A stretch of DNA of 34,740 nucleotides, taken from the NCBI GenBank assembly GCA_900318395.1, contig ONKL01000030.1, positions 1 through 34,740 of the forward strand, read 5' to 3'. Under the pieces are notes generated by a model. It made no database searches. It saw only the letters and a list, made by a program, of their open reading frames with translations, and had not been told where the DNA came from. Position numbers and translations under genes: made by a program. This document shows positions 25,577 to 33,568 of the stretch, in pieces; the stretch's first letter is position 1, and every line of letters starts with the position of its first letter. This stretch comes from an uncultured Prevotella sp. GTDB lineage: Bacteria > Bacteroidota > Bacteroidia > Bacteroidales > Bacteroidaceae.

Positions 25577-26072
25577 GTTGCTCTCTTTGCTGTGCCTCTG
25601 CTCGGTAGGCTATGCAAGGGCGACACCAAGGTCAAACAGCCTACCATATACCGAGAACCAGTTTGAAATGGCCGTCGCCTGTATCAAGCACTTCGAGGGT
25701 TGGCACACTGTCAGGAACTATCCGTATGTCGGCTATGGGCATCAACTCCAGAAAGGCGAACGATATTCGGCACGGACGATGACCAGAAAACAGGGTGACT
25801 TGCTTCTTCGTCTTGACCTGATGCGCAATCTCTATCTGTTCCGTGGATACGGAAAGGATGCGCTGCTGCTCTCGGTACTGGCCTATAACGTCGGGCCATA
25901 TGCGATTCTTGGCACCTCCAAGCGCCCGAAGAGCCGACTGCTTCGGAAGATAGAGCGTGGCGACAGGAATATCTACAACGACTACATAGCCTTCTGTCGC
26001 TGGCATGGCCGACCAGTGAAGTCCATCAAGTTCCGTAGGCAAGTGGAGTTTGACCTGTTCTTTGTGCGATAG
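25557..26072 (+). CDS. Conjugation-associated lysozyme (glycoside hydrolase)
   Basis: 171 residues. A signal peptide (1 to about 22) sends it to the periplasm. The catalytic region FEGWHTVRNYPYVGYGHQL, with candidate catalytic Glu47, resembles phage-type lysozymes (GH24), and the later LSVLAYNVGP block also fits. The usual downstream Asp/Thr catalytic positions of T4 lysozyme are not clearly kept. It should open gaps in peptidoglycan for the mating channel. Last gene of the tra operon, overlapping traQ and followed by a strong terminator. Confidence 0.85.
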   Translation: MMKTRIKLLSLLCLCSVGYARATPRSNSLPYTENQFEMAVACIKHFEGWHTVRNYPYVGYGHQLQKGERYSARTMTRKQGDLLLRLDLMRNLYLFRGYGKDALLLSVLAYNVGPYAILGTSKRPKSRLLRKIERGDRNIYNDYIAFCRWHGRPVKSIKFRRQVEFDLFFVR

Positions 26073-26102
26073 TTGGTCTTAGAAAACTTTAGATAGTGTT
26101 AT

Positions 26103-26145
26103 GGGGACTTTTTGTGTGTTGAACATGCAAAAATTCCCCTTTTTT
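26103..26145 (+). terminator. Intrinsic terminator of the tra operon
   Basis: GGGGA-C-TTTTTG (26103-26114) pairs with CAAAAA-T-TCCCC (26128-26139), 11 of 12 bp around a 13-nt loop, followed directly by six T (26140-26145). A textbook Rho-independent terminator 31 nt after the lysozyme stop. It separates transfer genes from the AbiE pair. Confidence 0.85.
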
Positions 26146-26199
26146 GTCTGTCACTATAAGTTTTTTCTCAAATTCTACGGCTAATTCAAATAAAAGCCG

Positions 26200-26208
26200 T
26201 ATCTTTGC
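26200..26208 (+). promoter_or_regulatory. -7 box of promoter for the AbiE pair
   Basis: TATCTTTGC, an exact TAnnTTTGY match, 18 nt before the antitoxin ATG. No TTTG lies at the -33 spacing, so it may be weak or controlled. The wHTH antitoxin probably binds here, since AbiEi proteins repress their own operons. Confidence 0.55.
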
Positions 26209-26225
26209 ACGGAGATTAGTAGATT

Positions 26226-26801
26226 ATGACTATAGTATCGTTTATACGGGAACATGGCGGCTATATCCGCGCTAAGGATATTGATAACCGCGCAATGTAT
26301 GACCAACTTCTGGCAGAAGTGGCCAACGGGAACGTAGTCCGCATCAGAAACGGCATCTATGCCCTTCCTGAAGAAATGGCAAAGACCATGATTGATGTGG
26401 AGAAGATTGTACCTGGTGGTGTGGTGTGTATGTACTCCGCATGGGCTTATTATGAACTGACAACAAAACTGCCGCCTGATATATGTATCGCTATTGAAAA
26501 GAAACGGAAGGTGATACTACCCGACTTTCCACCCGTGGCTCTCTACTACTGGTCGCAGTCCACTTTCGAGTTAGGTGTTGCTGAAAGGGAAATTGAGGGC
26601 TATAAGGTGAGGATCTATGACCTCGAAAAGTCCGTGTGCGATGCCTTGAAGTTCCGAAATAAAATAGGTGTTGACATCAGTTCTGAGATACTAAAGAATT
26701 ACCTCGTCAGGTCTGACAGGAACCTTACACGCCTGAACGAATATGCCAAGAAGATGAGAGTGGCTAATATTATGAACGGTTTGATTGATTATCTGGTATG
26801 A
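26226..26801 (+). CDS. AbiEi-like antitoxin/transcriptional regulator
   Basis: 191 residues. The N-terminal 50 residues form a winged helix (FIREHGGYIRAKDID, VVRIRNGIYALPEE), followed by the C-terminal antitoxin domain with VCMYSAWAYYELTT and VRIYDLEKSVCDALKFRNKIG, features of the AbiEi family. AbiEi represses the operon and counteracts the AbiEii toxin; the pair acts in abortive infection against phages and as a type IV toxin-antitoxin that stabilises mobile elements. It shares an ATGA overlap with the toxin gene. Assigned on these motifs and the partner gene. Confidence 0.87.
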   Translation: MTIVSFIREHGGYIRAKDIDNRAMYDQLLAEVANGNVVRIRNGIYALPEEMAKTMIDVEKIVPGGVVCMYSAWAYYELTTKLPPDICIAIEKKRKVILPDFPPVALYYWSQSTFELGVAEREIEGYKVRIYDLEKSVCDALKFRNKIGVDISSEILKNYLVRSDRNLTRLNEYAKKMRVANIMNGLIDYLV

Positions 26802-27712
26802 CAAAGAAAGAGATAAAGAATTACGGAAAATCTGTAAAGACACGTCTGCTGACTGTGGCTAACGAGAGCGGCATCCCATATATGACTATTCTTGTGAGAT
26901 ACCTTCAGGAGCGTTTGCTCTATCGTGTGTCGCAAAGTGGGTATAAGGAGAACTTCTATCTGAAGGGTGGCGCACTCTTGTATGCCTTTAACCAAGAGAA
27001 AGCCCGACCGACAAAGGACATTGATTTCCTCGGTACTCATATCAGCAACGATAGGGATTACATCAAGGGTGTGTTTGCTGAAATTGCGGCCATGCCATGC
27101 GAAGAAGACGGGGTGAAGTTTGACGGTGACAGTATCGAGGTAATTGACATCACACAGGAAAAGAAATATCATGGTGCGAGGCTCACTATGACAGCACATC
27201 TGGACTCGGTGCGCCAGCAAATATCAATGGATATTGGCTTTGGCGATATTGTGACACCCGGGCCACAAGAACTATCATACCCGCTGCTGCTGGAGAATGT
27301 GCCAAGCGTGGATATACTTGCCTATTCGCTTGAGACGGTTGTGGCTGAGAAATTCGAAGCCATGATTTCCCTATCTGTCAATAATAGTAGAATGAAGGAC
27401 TTCTTCGACATATACCGTATATTGGAAAGTGGCGACTTGAAGGCAGACGTGTTGATAGAGGCTGTACAAAATACATTCAAAAACCGAAAGACGGTTTATG
27501 TGGAAAACCATCCTCTGTTTGGTGATGACTTCTATAACGATAAAAACCGTGTTGCCCGATGGAAAGGTTTCTTAAAGGGCATAAAATCGAAAGAAGATAT
27601 TGCTTTTAAAGATATTGGTAAAAGAATCAAGGAGTATCTTTGGGATTATTGGCAACTGTTAAATCCCCAAAAAGAGAATGATAAAGAAATAGACAATGGC
27701 ATACATAAATAA
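26798..27712 (+). CDS. AbiEii-like nucleotidyltransferase toxin
   Basis: 304 residues. Nucleotidyltransferase signatures: YLKGGALLYAF (residues about 54-64) and RPTKDIDFLG (70-79) with metal-binding Asp74 and Asp76; further elements VVAEKFEAM and RMKDFFDIYRI are typical of AbiEii. The toxin is thought to transfer nucleotides (shown for tRNA in related proteins), stopping growth on phage infection. The start overlaps the antitoxin stop (ATGA). A small gene (27696) begins inside its 3' end. Confidence 0.9.
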   Translation: MTKKEIKNYGKSVKTRLLTVANESGIPYMTILVRYLQERLLYRVSQSGYKENFYLKGGALLYAFNQEKARPTKDIDFLGTHISNDRDYIKGVFAEIAAMPCEEDGVKFDGDSIEVIDITQEKKYHGARLTMTAHLDSVRQQISMDIGFGDIVTPGPQELSYPLLLENVPSVDILAYSLETVVAEKFEAMISLSVNNSRMKDFFDIYRILESGDLKADVLIEAVQNTFKNRKTVYVENHPLFGDDFYNDKNRVARWKGFLKGIKSKEDIAFKDIGKRIKEYLWDYWQLLNPQKENDKEIDNGIHK

Positions 27713-27845
27713 ATTCGGCCAGTCCGATGAATACAGGCGCAATGAACTGATTCGTATTATCGAGCATAGCGTGGAGAAACTAACTTTGCAGGAGTTGGAA
27801 GCCTTGTACTACGACATGTCCACGAAAAGTTATATCAACGATTAA
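27696..27845 (+). CDS. Small conserved-looking protein after AbiEii (49 aa)
   Basis: A 49-residue reading frame beginning MAYINKFGQSDEYRRNE and ending KSYIND. It starts 17 nt inside the toxin gene, so is probably translationally coupled. Predicted to be helical with an acidic second half (LTLQELEALYYDMS). Codon use and overlap suggest it is real. Function unknown; I do not recognise the family with confidence. Confidence 0.65.
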   Translation: MAYINKFGQSDEYRRNELIRIIEHSVEKLTLQELEALYYDMSTKSYIND

Positions 27846-27864
27846 TAAACATAACGGGCATCTA

Positions 27865-28203
27865 ATGACGTTACGTGAACTTATACTATCTGTAGATTCT
27901 GAGCAATACAGCGACTCTCCGCTATATCAGAAACTCCGTAAGACTAAACCTGAATACGGTTCCAACAGGCGTATTCAAGTAGAACTCTTAAATGGCGATA
28001 TTGCTGTTATCAATGCTCATGTCGGCTCGTTGGGCGACATACTGACGTATCCCATCGACATTGAACCAGATTTGAAGGTCTCAAAAGTTCAGTTACTTGA
28101 TGCCATCCTACACGAACTATCATCTAACGGCTTCAGCGAATCAGAAGAATCAGACTTCTGGAGTGAAATGACAAACCTTCAAAAAGCAAAGACAGTCAGA
28201 TAA
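27865..28203 (+). CDS. Hypothetical protein (112 aa)
   Basis: 112 residues, soluble, acidic towards the C-terminus. An N-terminal helix (LRELILSVDSEQYSD) and a middle with beta character (IQVELLNGDIAVINAHV) are visible. It lies 19 nt behind the 49-residue gene and is the last plus-strand gene here; it probably belongs to the AbiE transcription unit or is a separate accessory. I see no catalytic motif and do not recognise the family with certainty. Confidence 0.7.
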   Translation: MTLRELILSVDSEQYSDSPLYQKLRKTKPEYGSNRRIQVELLNGDIAVINAHVGSLGDILTYPIDIEPDLKVSKVQLLDAILHELSSNGFSESEESDFWSEMTNLQKAKTVR

Positions 28204-28290
28204 ATTGACGATAGACGATTCTTTTTGACTCTCGTTCCAGCGGTGTTCTTTCTTGCTTCTTATTTCTTTGCCGCCACTATAAAGAAAGAA

Positions 28291-28320
28291 GAAGCCGAGG
28301 ATTTTGCTTTCCTCGGCTCC
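28291..28320 (-). terminator. Intrinsic terminator of the minus-strand operon
   Basis: AGCCGAGG (28293-28300) pairs with CCTCGGCT (28311-28318), 8 bp, 10-nt loop. On the minus strand the stem is followed by a pyrimidine-rich, T-rich run (TTCTTCTTTCTTT). It lies just past the stop of the DUF2851-like gene at 28329, closing the minus-strand operon. Confidence 0.75.
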
Positions 28321-28328
28321 ATCATGGA

Positions 28329-29723
28329 TTAATACAATTCTGCGAAAAGGTCGGGTTCTATCACCATGTTTCTGTAGCCCTCCAACTTCTTGGTGCCTTT
28401 AAGGAACTCGTAGCCGAAACGGCAGCGGAGGCACTGGCGCTTGTCACAATACTCGTGCTGCTGTTGGATTAGGGCTTGTGTCTGCCATGCTTGTTCGGAT
28501 TTGACATCATACTGCTCCCAATGTTTGGCAATGGAATTTTTCTCACTCTTACACTGCTCGATAAAATCAAATGCTCGGTCACAATAGATTTCCTGCGCCA
28601 TCTCACGACCGTATGCAAAGAGCATAGGCACAACTGCGTTAATGACCATCAGATTCAGCCGTTCTGCGCTCAGTTGCTTTGCACATGTCTTGCATTCTGC
28701 TCCAAAATGGTTGTGCGTCTGCCAATAGGGAGTAGCGGACACTTTCAGTAGATTCCTCACTTCCGTCATTGTCTCACATTTGAGCATGGCGTGTAGCGAG
28801 GTCTTGCACTGATAGTACATGTTGGAAAGGAAAGAGAATACAGGGTGAGGGTTACGATTGTTGCCCTTTCCCATGGGCTTCCATTGCTTTCCGTCAAGGG
28901 GCTGGAGTGAATACTTGTGCGCAAGGTAGAGATATTCGTTGCGGAGTTTGGCGAAATATCCCTCGTTGAGTGCATCGTGCTGAAAGCGTTCGGGAACGGT
29001 GTCGAGTTCCAATAGTCCTGCCTGTCCGAGAAAGAGGGCTTCCAACTGGAAGAGGTCATCTGCACGTTGTTCTATCACCGACATTGGAATAGACTTCGCC
29101 CACTGCTCCATCAAGTCCCCATTGACACCCATCCCGAAAGTGCGGGCGAGGGTCACGAAATAGGCTGCGTCCCAACAACCAAACTCCTTTGCCCTGCGCC
29201 TTATTTCCTCGGTCTGCCATTCCAAACGCTCAGTCTGTAAGGCACAGAGCCATGAGCGGAGTGTAAGACGCGTGATATTCTCTTTTACGTTCTGATGGCA
29301 TAGTGTCTGCCCTTGGTCGGATGCGAGTATCAAGTATTGCTTTGCAACTTCCTGCGGTATCTCCATCGGCATGACACTGACGGGCTGTCCCTCGGAGTTG
29401 ATGATGTCTGTATCAGCATTGCCCACCACTGCGAGGATTACGTTGTCATACGCCTTGTCCTTATCCATATTGTTCAGATACCAGTCGGATGCGTTCTCGG
29501 TCACTACGACATTGCCCACCCATAGTACACCGTTCAACTTCAACTTGGCATTAAAATAGTCGGGTGCATAGCCTCGGCGGTTGTGTAGTCCCGGGTCTAT
29601 GACCTCCACGTCCTTTCCGTCGGTGGTCTGTCCGTTGTCCTTCATCATCTTGTGCCGCCAAACGAATTGCAGTTGCCTTGTCTTGGCGGTTCTCGTCCTG
29701 CTGATTGCTTTTATTCTTGCCAT
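28329..29723 (-). CDS. DUF2851-like protein, divergent mobile-element copy
   Basis: 464 residues. The start region (VWRHKMMKDNGQTTDG, VEVIDPGLHN, PDYFNAKLKLNGVLWVGNV) and end (CDKRQCLRCRFGYEFL) match the DUF2851 family, normally a single-copy chromosomal gene of Bacteroidetes. In the chromosomal proteins I recall, GNV is followed by E-[IV]-H and a His-rich SDW..HGH stretch; here the equivalents are VVVTENASDWYLNN, so these probable active-site residues are lost. Function of the family is unknown. Last gene of the minus-strand operon. Confidence 0.75.
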   Translation of the reverse strand: MARIKAISRTRTAKTRQLQFVWRHKMMKDNGQTTDGKDVEVIDPGLHNRRGYAPDYFNAKLKLNGVLWVGNVVVTENASDWYLNNMDKDKAYDNVILAVVGNADTDIINSEGQPVSVMPMEIPQEVAKQYLILASDQGQTLCHQNVKENITRLTLRSWLCALQTERLEWQTEEIRRRAKEFGCWDAAYFVTLARTFGMGVNGDLMEQWAKSIPMSVIEQRADDLFQLEALFLGQAGLLELDTVPERFQHDALNEGYFAKLRNEYLYLAHKYSLQPLDGKQWKPMGKGNNRNPHPVFSFLSNMYYQCKTSLHAMLKCETMTEVRNLLKVSATPYWQTHNHFGAECKTCAKQLSAERLNLMVINAVVPMLFAYGREMAQEIYCDRAFDFIEQCKSEKNSIAKHWEQYDVKSEQAWQTQALIQQQHEYCDKRQCLRCRFGYEFLKGTKKLEGYRNMVIEPDLFAELY

Positions 29724-29779
29724 TGTCTTTCTGTTTTTTAGCGGTGGGAATGGTTGCCCACTCCCACCTTAGTTAATAC

Positions 29780-30016
29780 TTATGCGTGATAGAAGTCTGC
29801 ATCTACGGCTTCCGTTAAGAGACTGCCTATGTCGGGGCATGAGGTGGTATAGGGTTCGTCTATTCCTCGCCAGTCCACGACAAAGCCGTGCTTGAAGTTT
29901 GCGTCAATAAACGACTGCACCAGTTCCGTGTCTAAATCGTCAAGTCCGCTAAAGTCCCAATACTCGATAGCGTTCACTGCCCATGTGGGTATGGCAAAAG
30001 TTCCTGCGAATTTCAT
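29780..30016 (-). CDS. Small acidic protein of unknown function (78 aa)
   Basis: 78 residues, strongly acidic, with aromatic-rich segments (AIEYWDFSGLDDLDTE and VVDWRGIDEP). It overlaps the preceding gene (30285-30013) by 4 nt, so it is translated as part of the operon. Predicted soluble and intracellular. Small acidic proteins of mobile elements are sometimes anti-defence proteins or DNA mimics; nothing specific here proves that. Followed by a 56-nt gap before the DUF2851-like gene. Confidence 0.7.
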   Translation of the reverse strand: MKFAGTFAIPTWAVNAIEYWDFSGLDDLDTELVQSFIDANFKHGFVVDWRGIDEPYTTSCPDIGSLLTEAVDADFYHA

Positions 30017-30285
30017 ATTACCTCCTTGTCGTTAAGAATCACCAATAATAGTCTGTTCTCCATGATTATCCCATTGGATGGGTTGCGCTGCTTCAACCAA
30101 AAGTGACGGGAGCCAAAGCCCCAAATGAAGTTACGCTCAAATTCGGGCCTCTGTGGGTCGTGTTCCATTGCCCGTCTCAGTTCTTCCCTGCTATTGCAGA
30201 GGTTAATAAGGTTACACAGATATACGAATAGGTCTGAGGTGTTAAACTCCCAAAGGATAATCTTGCTTTCAATTTCGAAGCTCAT
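30013..30285 (-). CDS. Hypothetical protein (90 aa)
   Basis: 90 residues. The middle is helical (LFVYLCNLINLCNSREELRR), followed by a basic/aromatic patch (RNFIWGFGSRHFWLKQRNP). Flanked by 4-nt overlaps on both sides, with the 51-residue gene upstream and the 78-residue gene downstream, so the three small genes form a tightly coupled set. Function unknown. Confidence 0.7.
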   Translation of the reverse strand: MSFEIESKIILWEFNTSDLFVYLCNLINLCNSREELRRAMEHDPQRPEFERNFIWGFGSRHFWLKQRNPSNGIIMENRLLLVILNDKEVI

Positions 30286-30437
30286 GATGATGTCATTTTA
30301 AAAATGTAATAACGGCTGTCGCCATTGCCTTTCTCTGTCACTACCTCGGCAATCTCACCCACTGCATCAGCCTTGCGGCTTTTGCAGTAGGGGATAATGG
30401 TGATTGCCAGTCCTTTCAAATAGTCTTTCGGGCTCAT
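30282..30437 (-). CDS. Small basic protein of unknown function (51 aa)
   Basis: A 51-residue reading frame, MSPKDYLKGLAI... to ...YIFKMTSS. The stop overlaps the start of the next gene by 4 nt (ATGA on the minus strand), which supports translation, as does its 25-nt distance from the pcfJ stop. Predicted to be one short helix followed by beta strands (EIAEVVTEKGNGDSRYYIF). Below many annotation length cut-offs. Function unknown. Confidence 0.65.
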   Translation of the reverse strand: MSPKDYLKGLAITIIPYCKSRKADAVGEIAEVVTEKGNGDSRYYIFKMTSS

Positions 30438-30462
30438 TGTCTATATCATTTATGTTATTGTA

Positions 30463-31740
30463 TTATGCGGCCTTTAACCGCTGTCCTATAAGGTATGCGT
30501 TCTTATTCACAAGGTCTATGATACGGGCATGGTGTTCCGTAAACTCGTTGCATGCCCCATAGCATTGCAGTACCTTCATTGTCTTTAGCGATACCTCAAT
30601 CGTCTCTACTCGTTTGCCGTTAACGGTAGCGGAAAGGATAAGCGAGTTCTTTTTCAGATAGTATTTATTGCTGTAAACGCAGTGGTGCATATGTTCGCCC
30701 TCCTGCAAGTATTCCTCAACACTTTCAAGAACATGGACACAGATTAAGCCATCTGTGAAGTGTATTCCGAAGTAGCGGGATTTAAGTTTGCGGAACTTCT
30801 CTTCATCTTTTTGGAATTGTTCTATCTTGTCTTTGATACTCTGCTCGGTTTCCTTCCTCTCCTTCTTCTCCATCCATCGGTCGTGCTCTGCCTTGAGGTC
30901 TGTCGGGCATACATACTTGGCATTATGCAAGTCTTTGCCGAAATAGCGGAGTGCGTCTATATAGTCACACCAAACGGATGCGTCATTGATGGCATAATGG
31001 TTACGGATGCAGACTTTCACGGATGCCCAATAGAGGTCAATGTCCCTATATCGGTCGTAGATGAACTTTCGGGCAAGTTTGTGATAGCCAGCCTTTACAA
31101 GTGTCTCGGTCTTGGCATTTGTCAGCAGGGACTCGAAGAGGGCAGACGGAAGGGTGCTGTGGAAATTCCCGTCAAAGCCGTTGCGTTTCAATTCGGGGAT
31201 GGTGTCATATTGAGGATAGACACTGCATCCGTCCACGATGGGGAATGCCGTTGAGTGGGTGCGGATTTCAAGGCTTGAACCACAGAGCCAGTCATCTATG
31301 CAGTAACTAAAGGGTGCGCGGAGCCTTGATGTGGTGCATGTGTTCCCGTCCTTGTCTATCCACCTCTGCATGACCTCTGTGCAAGTGTAGGTTGTTTTCT
31401 CGCCTTTCCATTGGTGGGTACGGATGAAGAAATAGCGGAGTACCTGCAATCCGTCAGCGGTGGTGATGATGCTGAAATAGCCCACCTGCGAAAGTTTCTG
31501 CTTTTTCGTTTCCTTGATGGTGAGGTGCTTTCTGCAGTGAGGGCAGACGGCTTCTTCCGTGCCTTCCTCAGTGACGAAGATGTGTCCGCACTCCATGCAG
31601 GTGGTCTTTCCGCTTTTCAGCCGGTAGGCATAGAAGTACACGGAATGGTCGTAGCCCCACTGCATCTGTCTCTTGGTGGCAGGGCGCAGTTTCCTCATTG
31701 CTGCCACAACTTGGCACTGAAAGTTGTTCTTGGGTCTCAT
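30463..31740 (-). CDS. pcfJ: PcfJ-like protein
   Basis: 425 residues. A zinc ribbon (Cys48, Cys51, Cys66, Cys69; CMECGHIF and CPHCRKH) lies near the N-terminus. The C-terminal part with FTDGLICVHVLESVEEYLQEGEHMHHCV and YYLKKNSLILSATV is the PcfJ signature, named after the pCF10 plasmid gene. PcfJ-like proteins occur with PcfK in conjugative elements; role unknown. Starts 3 nt after the pcfK stop. Confidence 0.87.
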   Translation of the reverse strand: MRPKNNFQCQVVAAMRKLRPATKRQMQWGYDHSVYFYAYRLKSGKTTCMECGHIFVTEEGTEEAVCPHCRKHLTIKETKKQKLSQVGYFSIITTADGLQVLRYFFIRTHQWKGEKTTYTCTEVMQRWIDKDGNTCTTSRLRAPFSYCIDDWLCGSSLEIRTHSTAFPIVDGCSVYPQYDTIPELKRNGFDGNFHSTLPSALFESLLTNAKTETLVKAGYHKLARKFIYDRYRDIDLYWASVKVCIRNHYAINDASVWCDYIDALRYFGKDLHNAKYVCPTDLKAEHDRWMEKKERKETEQSIKDKIEQFQKDEEKFRKLKSRYFGIHFTDGLICVHVLESVEEYLQEGEHMHHCVYSNKYYLKKNSLILSATVNGKRVETIEVSLKTMKVLQCYGACNEFTEHHARIIDLVNKNAYLIGQRLKAA

Positions 31741-31742
31741 AG

Positions 31743-32162
31743 TCAGAAATTGAATAGCATTGGTTGTACTTGTGCGGTCTGTTCTCTCTTGGTGGTCGGC
31801 TTCTTGCGGTTGGCAATGCGGTTATAGCAGTCCCTTTGGTACTGCGCCATTGCCTCGCGTCTTGCCTCTGCCTTTTCCTCGTCTGTCAGTTCTACTACAT
31901 GATTAACCGCCACATGCAGATAGTCCACAGACTTGCCGACTTCGATGTCCTCTTCTTGGTAGTAATGAACTGCCATTCCGTAAATCTCGTCATCCTCAAA
32001 TCCGTTGCATCCGCTTTTCTGAACTTGATTGAGAATGTAGGTCACGCAGTCGTTGATGTTCTTCGTCGGGTCAGCATACCTTTCTGCGAAGTTGGTGTCA
32101 TAGGTTGCCATTTCCATAAGGTATGCTTGGATGGTCTCCTTAAATGCTCTTGTTGCGTCCAT
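31743..32162 (-). CDS. pcfK: PcfK-like protein
   Basis: 139 residues. The N-terminal helical region AFKETIQAYLMEMA and the NINDCVTYILNQVQKSG, DEIYGMAVHYYQEEDIEVG blocks match the PcfK family; the end is basic and Gln-rich (KKPTTKREQTAQVQPM). Always found next to pcfJ in Bacteroidetes elements. It follows radC by 24 nt and ends 2 nt before the pcfJ start. Biochemical role unknown. Confidence 0.87.
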   Translation of the reverse strand: MDATRAFKETIQAYLMEMATYDTNFAERYADPTKNINDCVTYILNQVQKSGCNGFEDDEIYGMAVHYYQEEDIEVGKSVDYLHVAVNHVVELTDEEKAEARREAMAQYQRDCYNRIANRKKPTTKREQTAQVQPMLFNF

Positions 32163-32186
32163 ATTGATAAGTATTTAGATGAATAA

Positions 32187-32888
32187 TTAGATTTTGCCCT
32201 GCTCGTGGTAGGAATAGTATGCTCCGTCCGTTACGATAACGTGATCGAGGAAGTGGATGCGCATTACCTCACATGCACACTTGATACTCTTCGTCAGTTC
32301 ATCGTCATATCTGCTCGGTGTAAGACTTCCGCTTGGGTGGTTGTGAACGGCTGCAAGGATGGTTGCGTTACTTAGTACGGCTTCACGCATGATGATACGA
32401 ACATCTACGCTTGTCTCGGTAATTCCTCCTTGGCTGATTTTCACGGACTTGATAAGTTTGTAGTTGTTGTTCATCAGTAAGATGTGGAATTGCTCTACCT
32501 CTAAATCCATCATTCGGGGTAGCATGTAGTTGTAGATACGGGTGGCGGTGCCCATGTCGGGGCGGAGTTCTGCGGTTGCTGCCTGTCTGCGCTTGCCCAA
32601 CTCCACTGCTGCCATAATCTTACATGCGGTCTGAGTGCCTACGCCTTCAATGTCCTCGAACTCGTCGAAACGTGCCTTGCCCAATGTGTTGAGGTTGTTG
32701 TTAAACTTGCCTATAACGTGTTTGGCAATATCCACTGCGCTATACTGCTGCGTACCACTGCCAATGAGGATGGCTAATAACTCTGCATCCGTAAGGCTGT
32801 CAGTGCCTAAACGCTGTAGTTTCTCGGTGGGTCTGTCCTCAATGCTCCATCTGCTAATGGGGAGTCTCGTTGTTGCTGCTGTGCTCAT
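32187..32888 (-). CDS. radC: RadC-family JAB-domain protein
   Basis: 233 residues, full length. N-terminal UPF0758 region (RPTEKLQRLGTDSLTDAELLAILIGSG) with a helix-hairpin-helix (FEDIEGVGTQTACKI), then the JAB/MPN metalloprotease-like domain with metal ligands His182, His184 and Asp195 in HNHPSGSLTPSRYD. RadC proteins are common on mobile elements; the old link with recombinational repair is not well supported, and the substrate is unknown. Begins 3 nt after the end of the broken phosphoribosyltransferase gene. Confidence 0.93.
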   Translation of the reverse strand: MSTAATTRLPISRWSIEDRPTEKLQRLGTDSLTDAELLAILIGSGTQQYSAVDIAKHVIGKFNNNLNTLGKARFDEFEDIEGVGTQTACKIMAAVELGKRRQAATAELRPDMGTATRIYNYMLPRMMDLEVEQFHILLMNNNYKLIKSVKISQGGITETSVDVRIIMREAVLSNATILAAVHNHPSGSLTPSRYDDELTKSIKCACEVMRIHFLDHVIVTDGAYYSYHEQGKI

Positions 32889-32891
32889 AAT

Positions 32892-33366
32892 TCAGTTGTA
32901 TTGATAATTTGATGTTCTGTGATAGTTCTTTGTCTTGGCGAGAAAGAGTGTCATCCGCACGTCTGCACCTGCTGCCTGCATCTGCTCGATAAAGGCGTTG
33001 GCGGTGGCACAAGTGGTGCAAATGTCGTCTATCAGCAACACACGCTTGCCGTTGAAATAGTCGGTGTCTATCTGCACGTTGCTCCTCAAAGCCGTTGATT
33101 GCATTGCACATGGCGCATACGTCTGCGGAAAACCTCTTGTAACGGCGCTTGTTGGTCTGCTCACAACTGGCGGGGATGCAGACTATGACGGTGTTCGTCA
33201 AGTCCATTGTAGCGAGAGTCTTGCCAACTATCTGCGCTGCCCACTTGGTTGCATACTTACGACCAGCCTTGAAGTCGAGCAAGTGGCGCATTGTGTCCTG
33301 CGTCTCGAAGTCTGCTTTCCTCATGTAGCGTTGAGGTGTGTACTGCATAATGGCGTATTTGAACAT
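32892..33366 (-). pseudogene. ComF/phosphoribosyltransferase-like gene split by a frameshift
   Basis: Two frames together give one protein. Frame 1 runs from 33366 (MFKYAIMQYTPQRYMRK) to KRFSADVCAMCNAINGFEE near 33082; frame 2 takes over at NVQIDTDYFNGKR and contains the PRPP-binding motif VLLIDDICTTCATA, ending at 32892 just before radC. One extra base at about 33081 (or a 2-base loss) explains the switch. Without it the gene would make about 158 residues of a phosphoribosyltransferase-like protein. Frame 1 left alone runs on into radC and is meaningless there. No slippery heptamer is visible, so a mutation or sequencing error is more likely than programmed frameshifting. Confidence 0.75.
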
Positions 33367-33378
33367 ATCGGAAGGGAT

Positions 33379-33552
33379 TTAGAGGATGATACGTGCAAGG
33401 AATAACACCGTCCAGAATGCGGCTACGATGAGCCATAGGACGAGTTTCACTACTGCCCTGAAGCAATGCCACAGGATGCGGACTGCCCAAAGGATGAAAC
33501 GGAAGAGGAAGTAACCCATAACCGCTAATGTTGTTGTACTGTTGTATGCCAT
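33379..33552 (-). CDS. Small membrane protein (57 aa)
   Basis: A 57-residue reading frame starting MAYNSTTTLAVMGYFLFRF. It is almost entirely hydrophobic and Trp-rich, with two probable membrane segments (about 9-28 and 36-56) split by Arg/His/Lys residues. It lies 12 nt upstream of the phosphoribosyltransferase gene and would be the first gene of the minus-strand operon. Its regular hydrophobicity makes chance unlikely. Function unknown. Confidence 0.6.
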   Translation of the reverse strand: MAYNSTTTLAVMGYFLFRFILWAVRILWHCFRAVVKLVLWLIVAAFWTVLFLARIIL

Positions 33553-33568
33553 AATCTTAATTTTTTAT

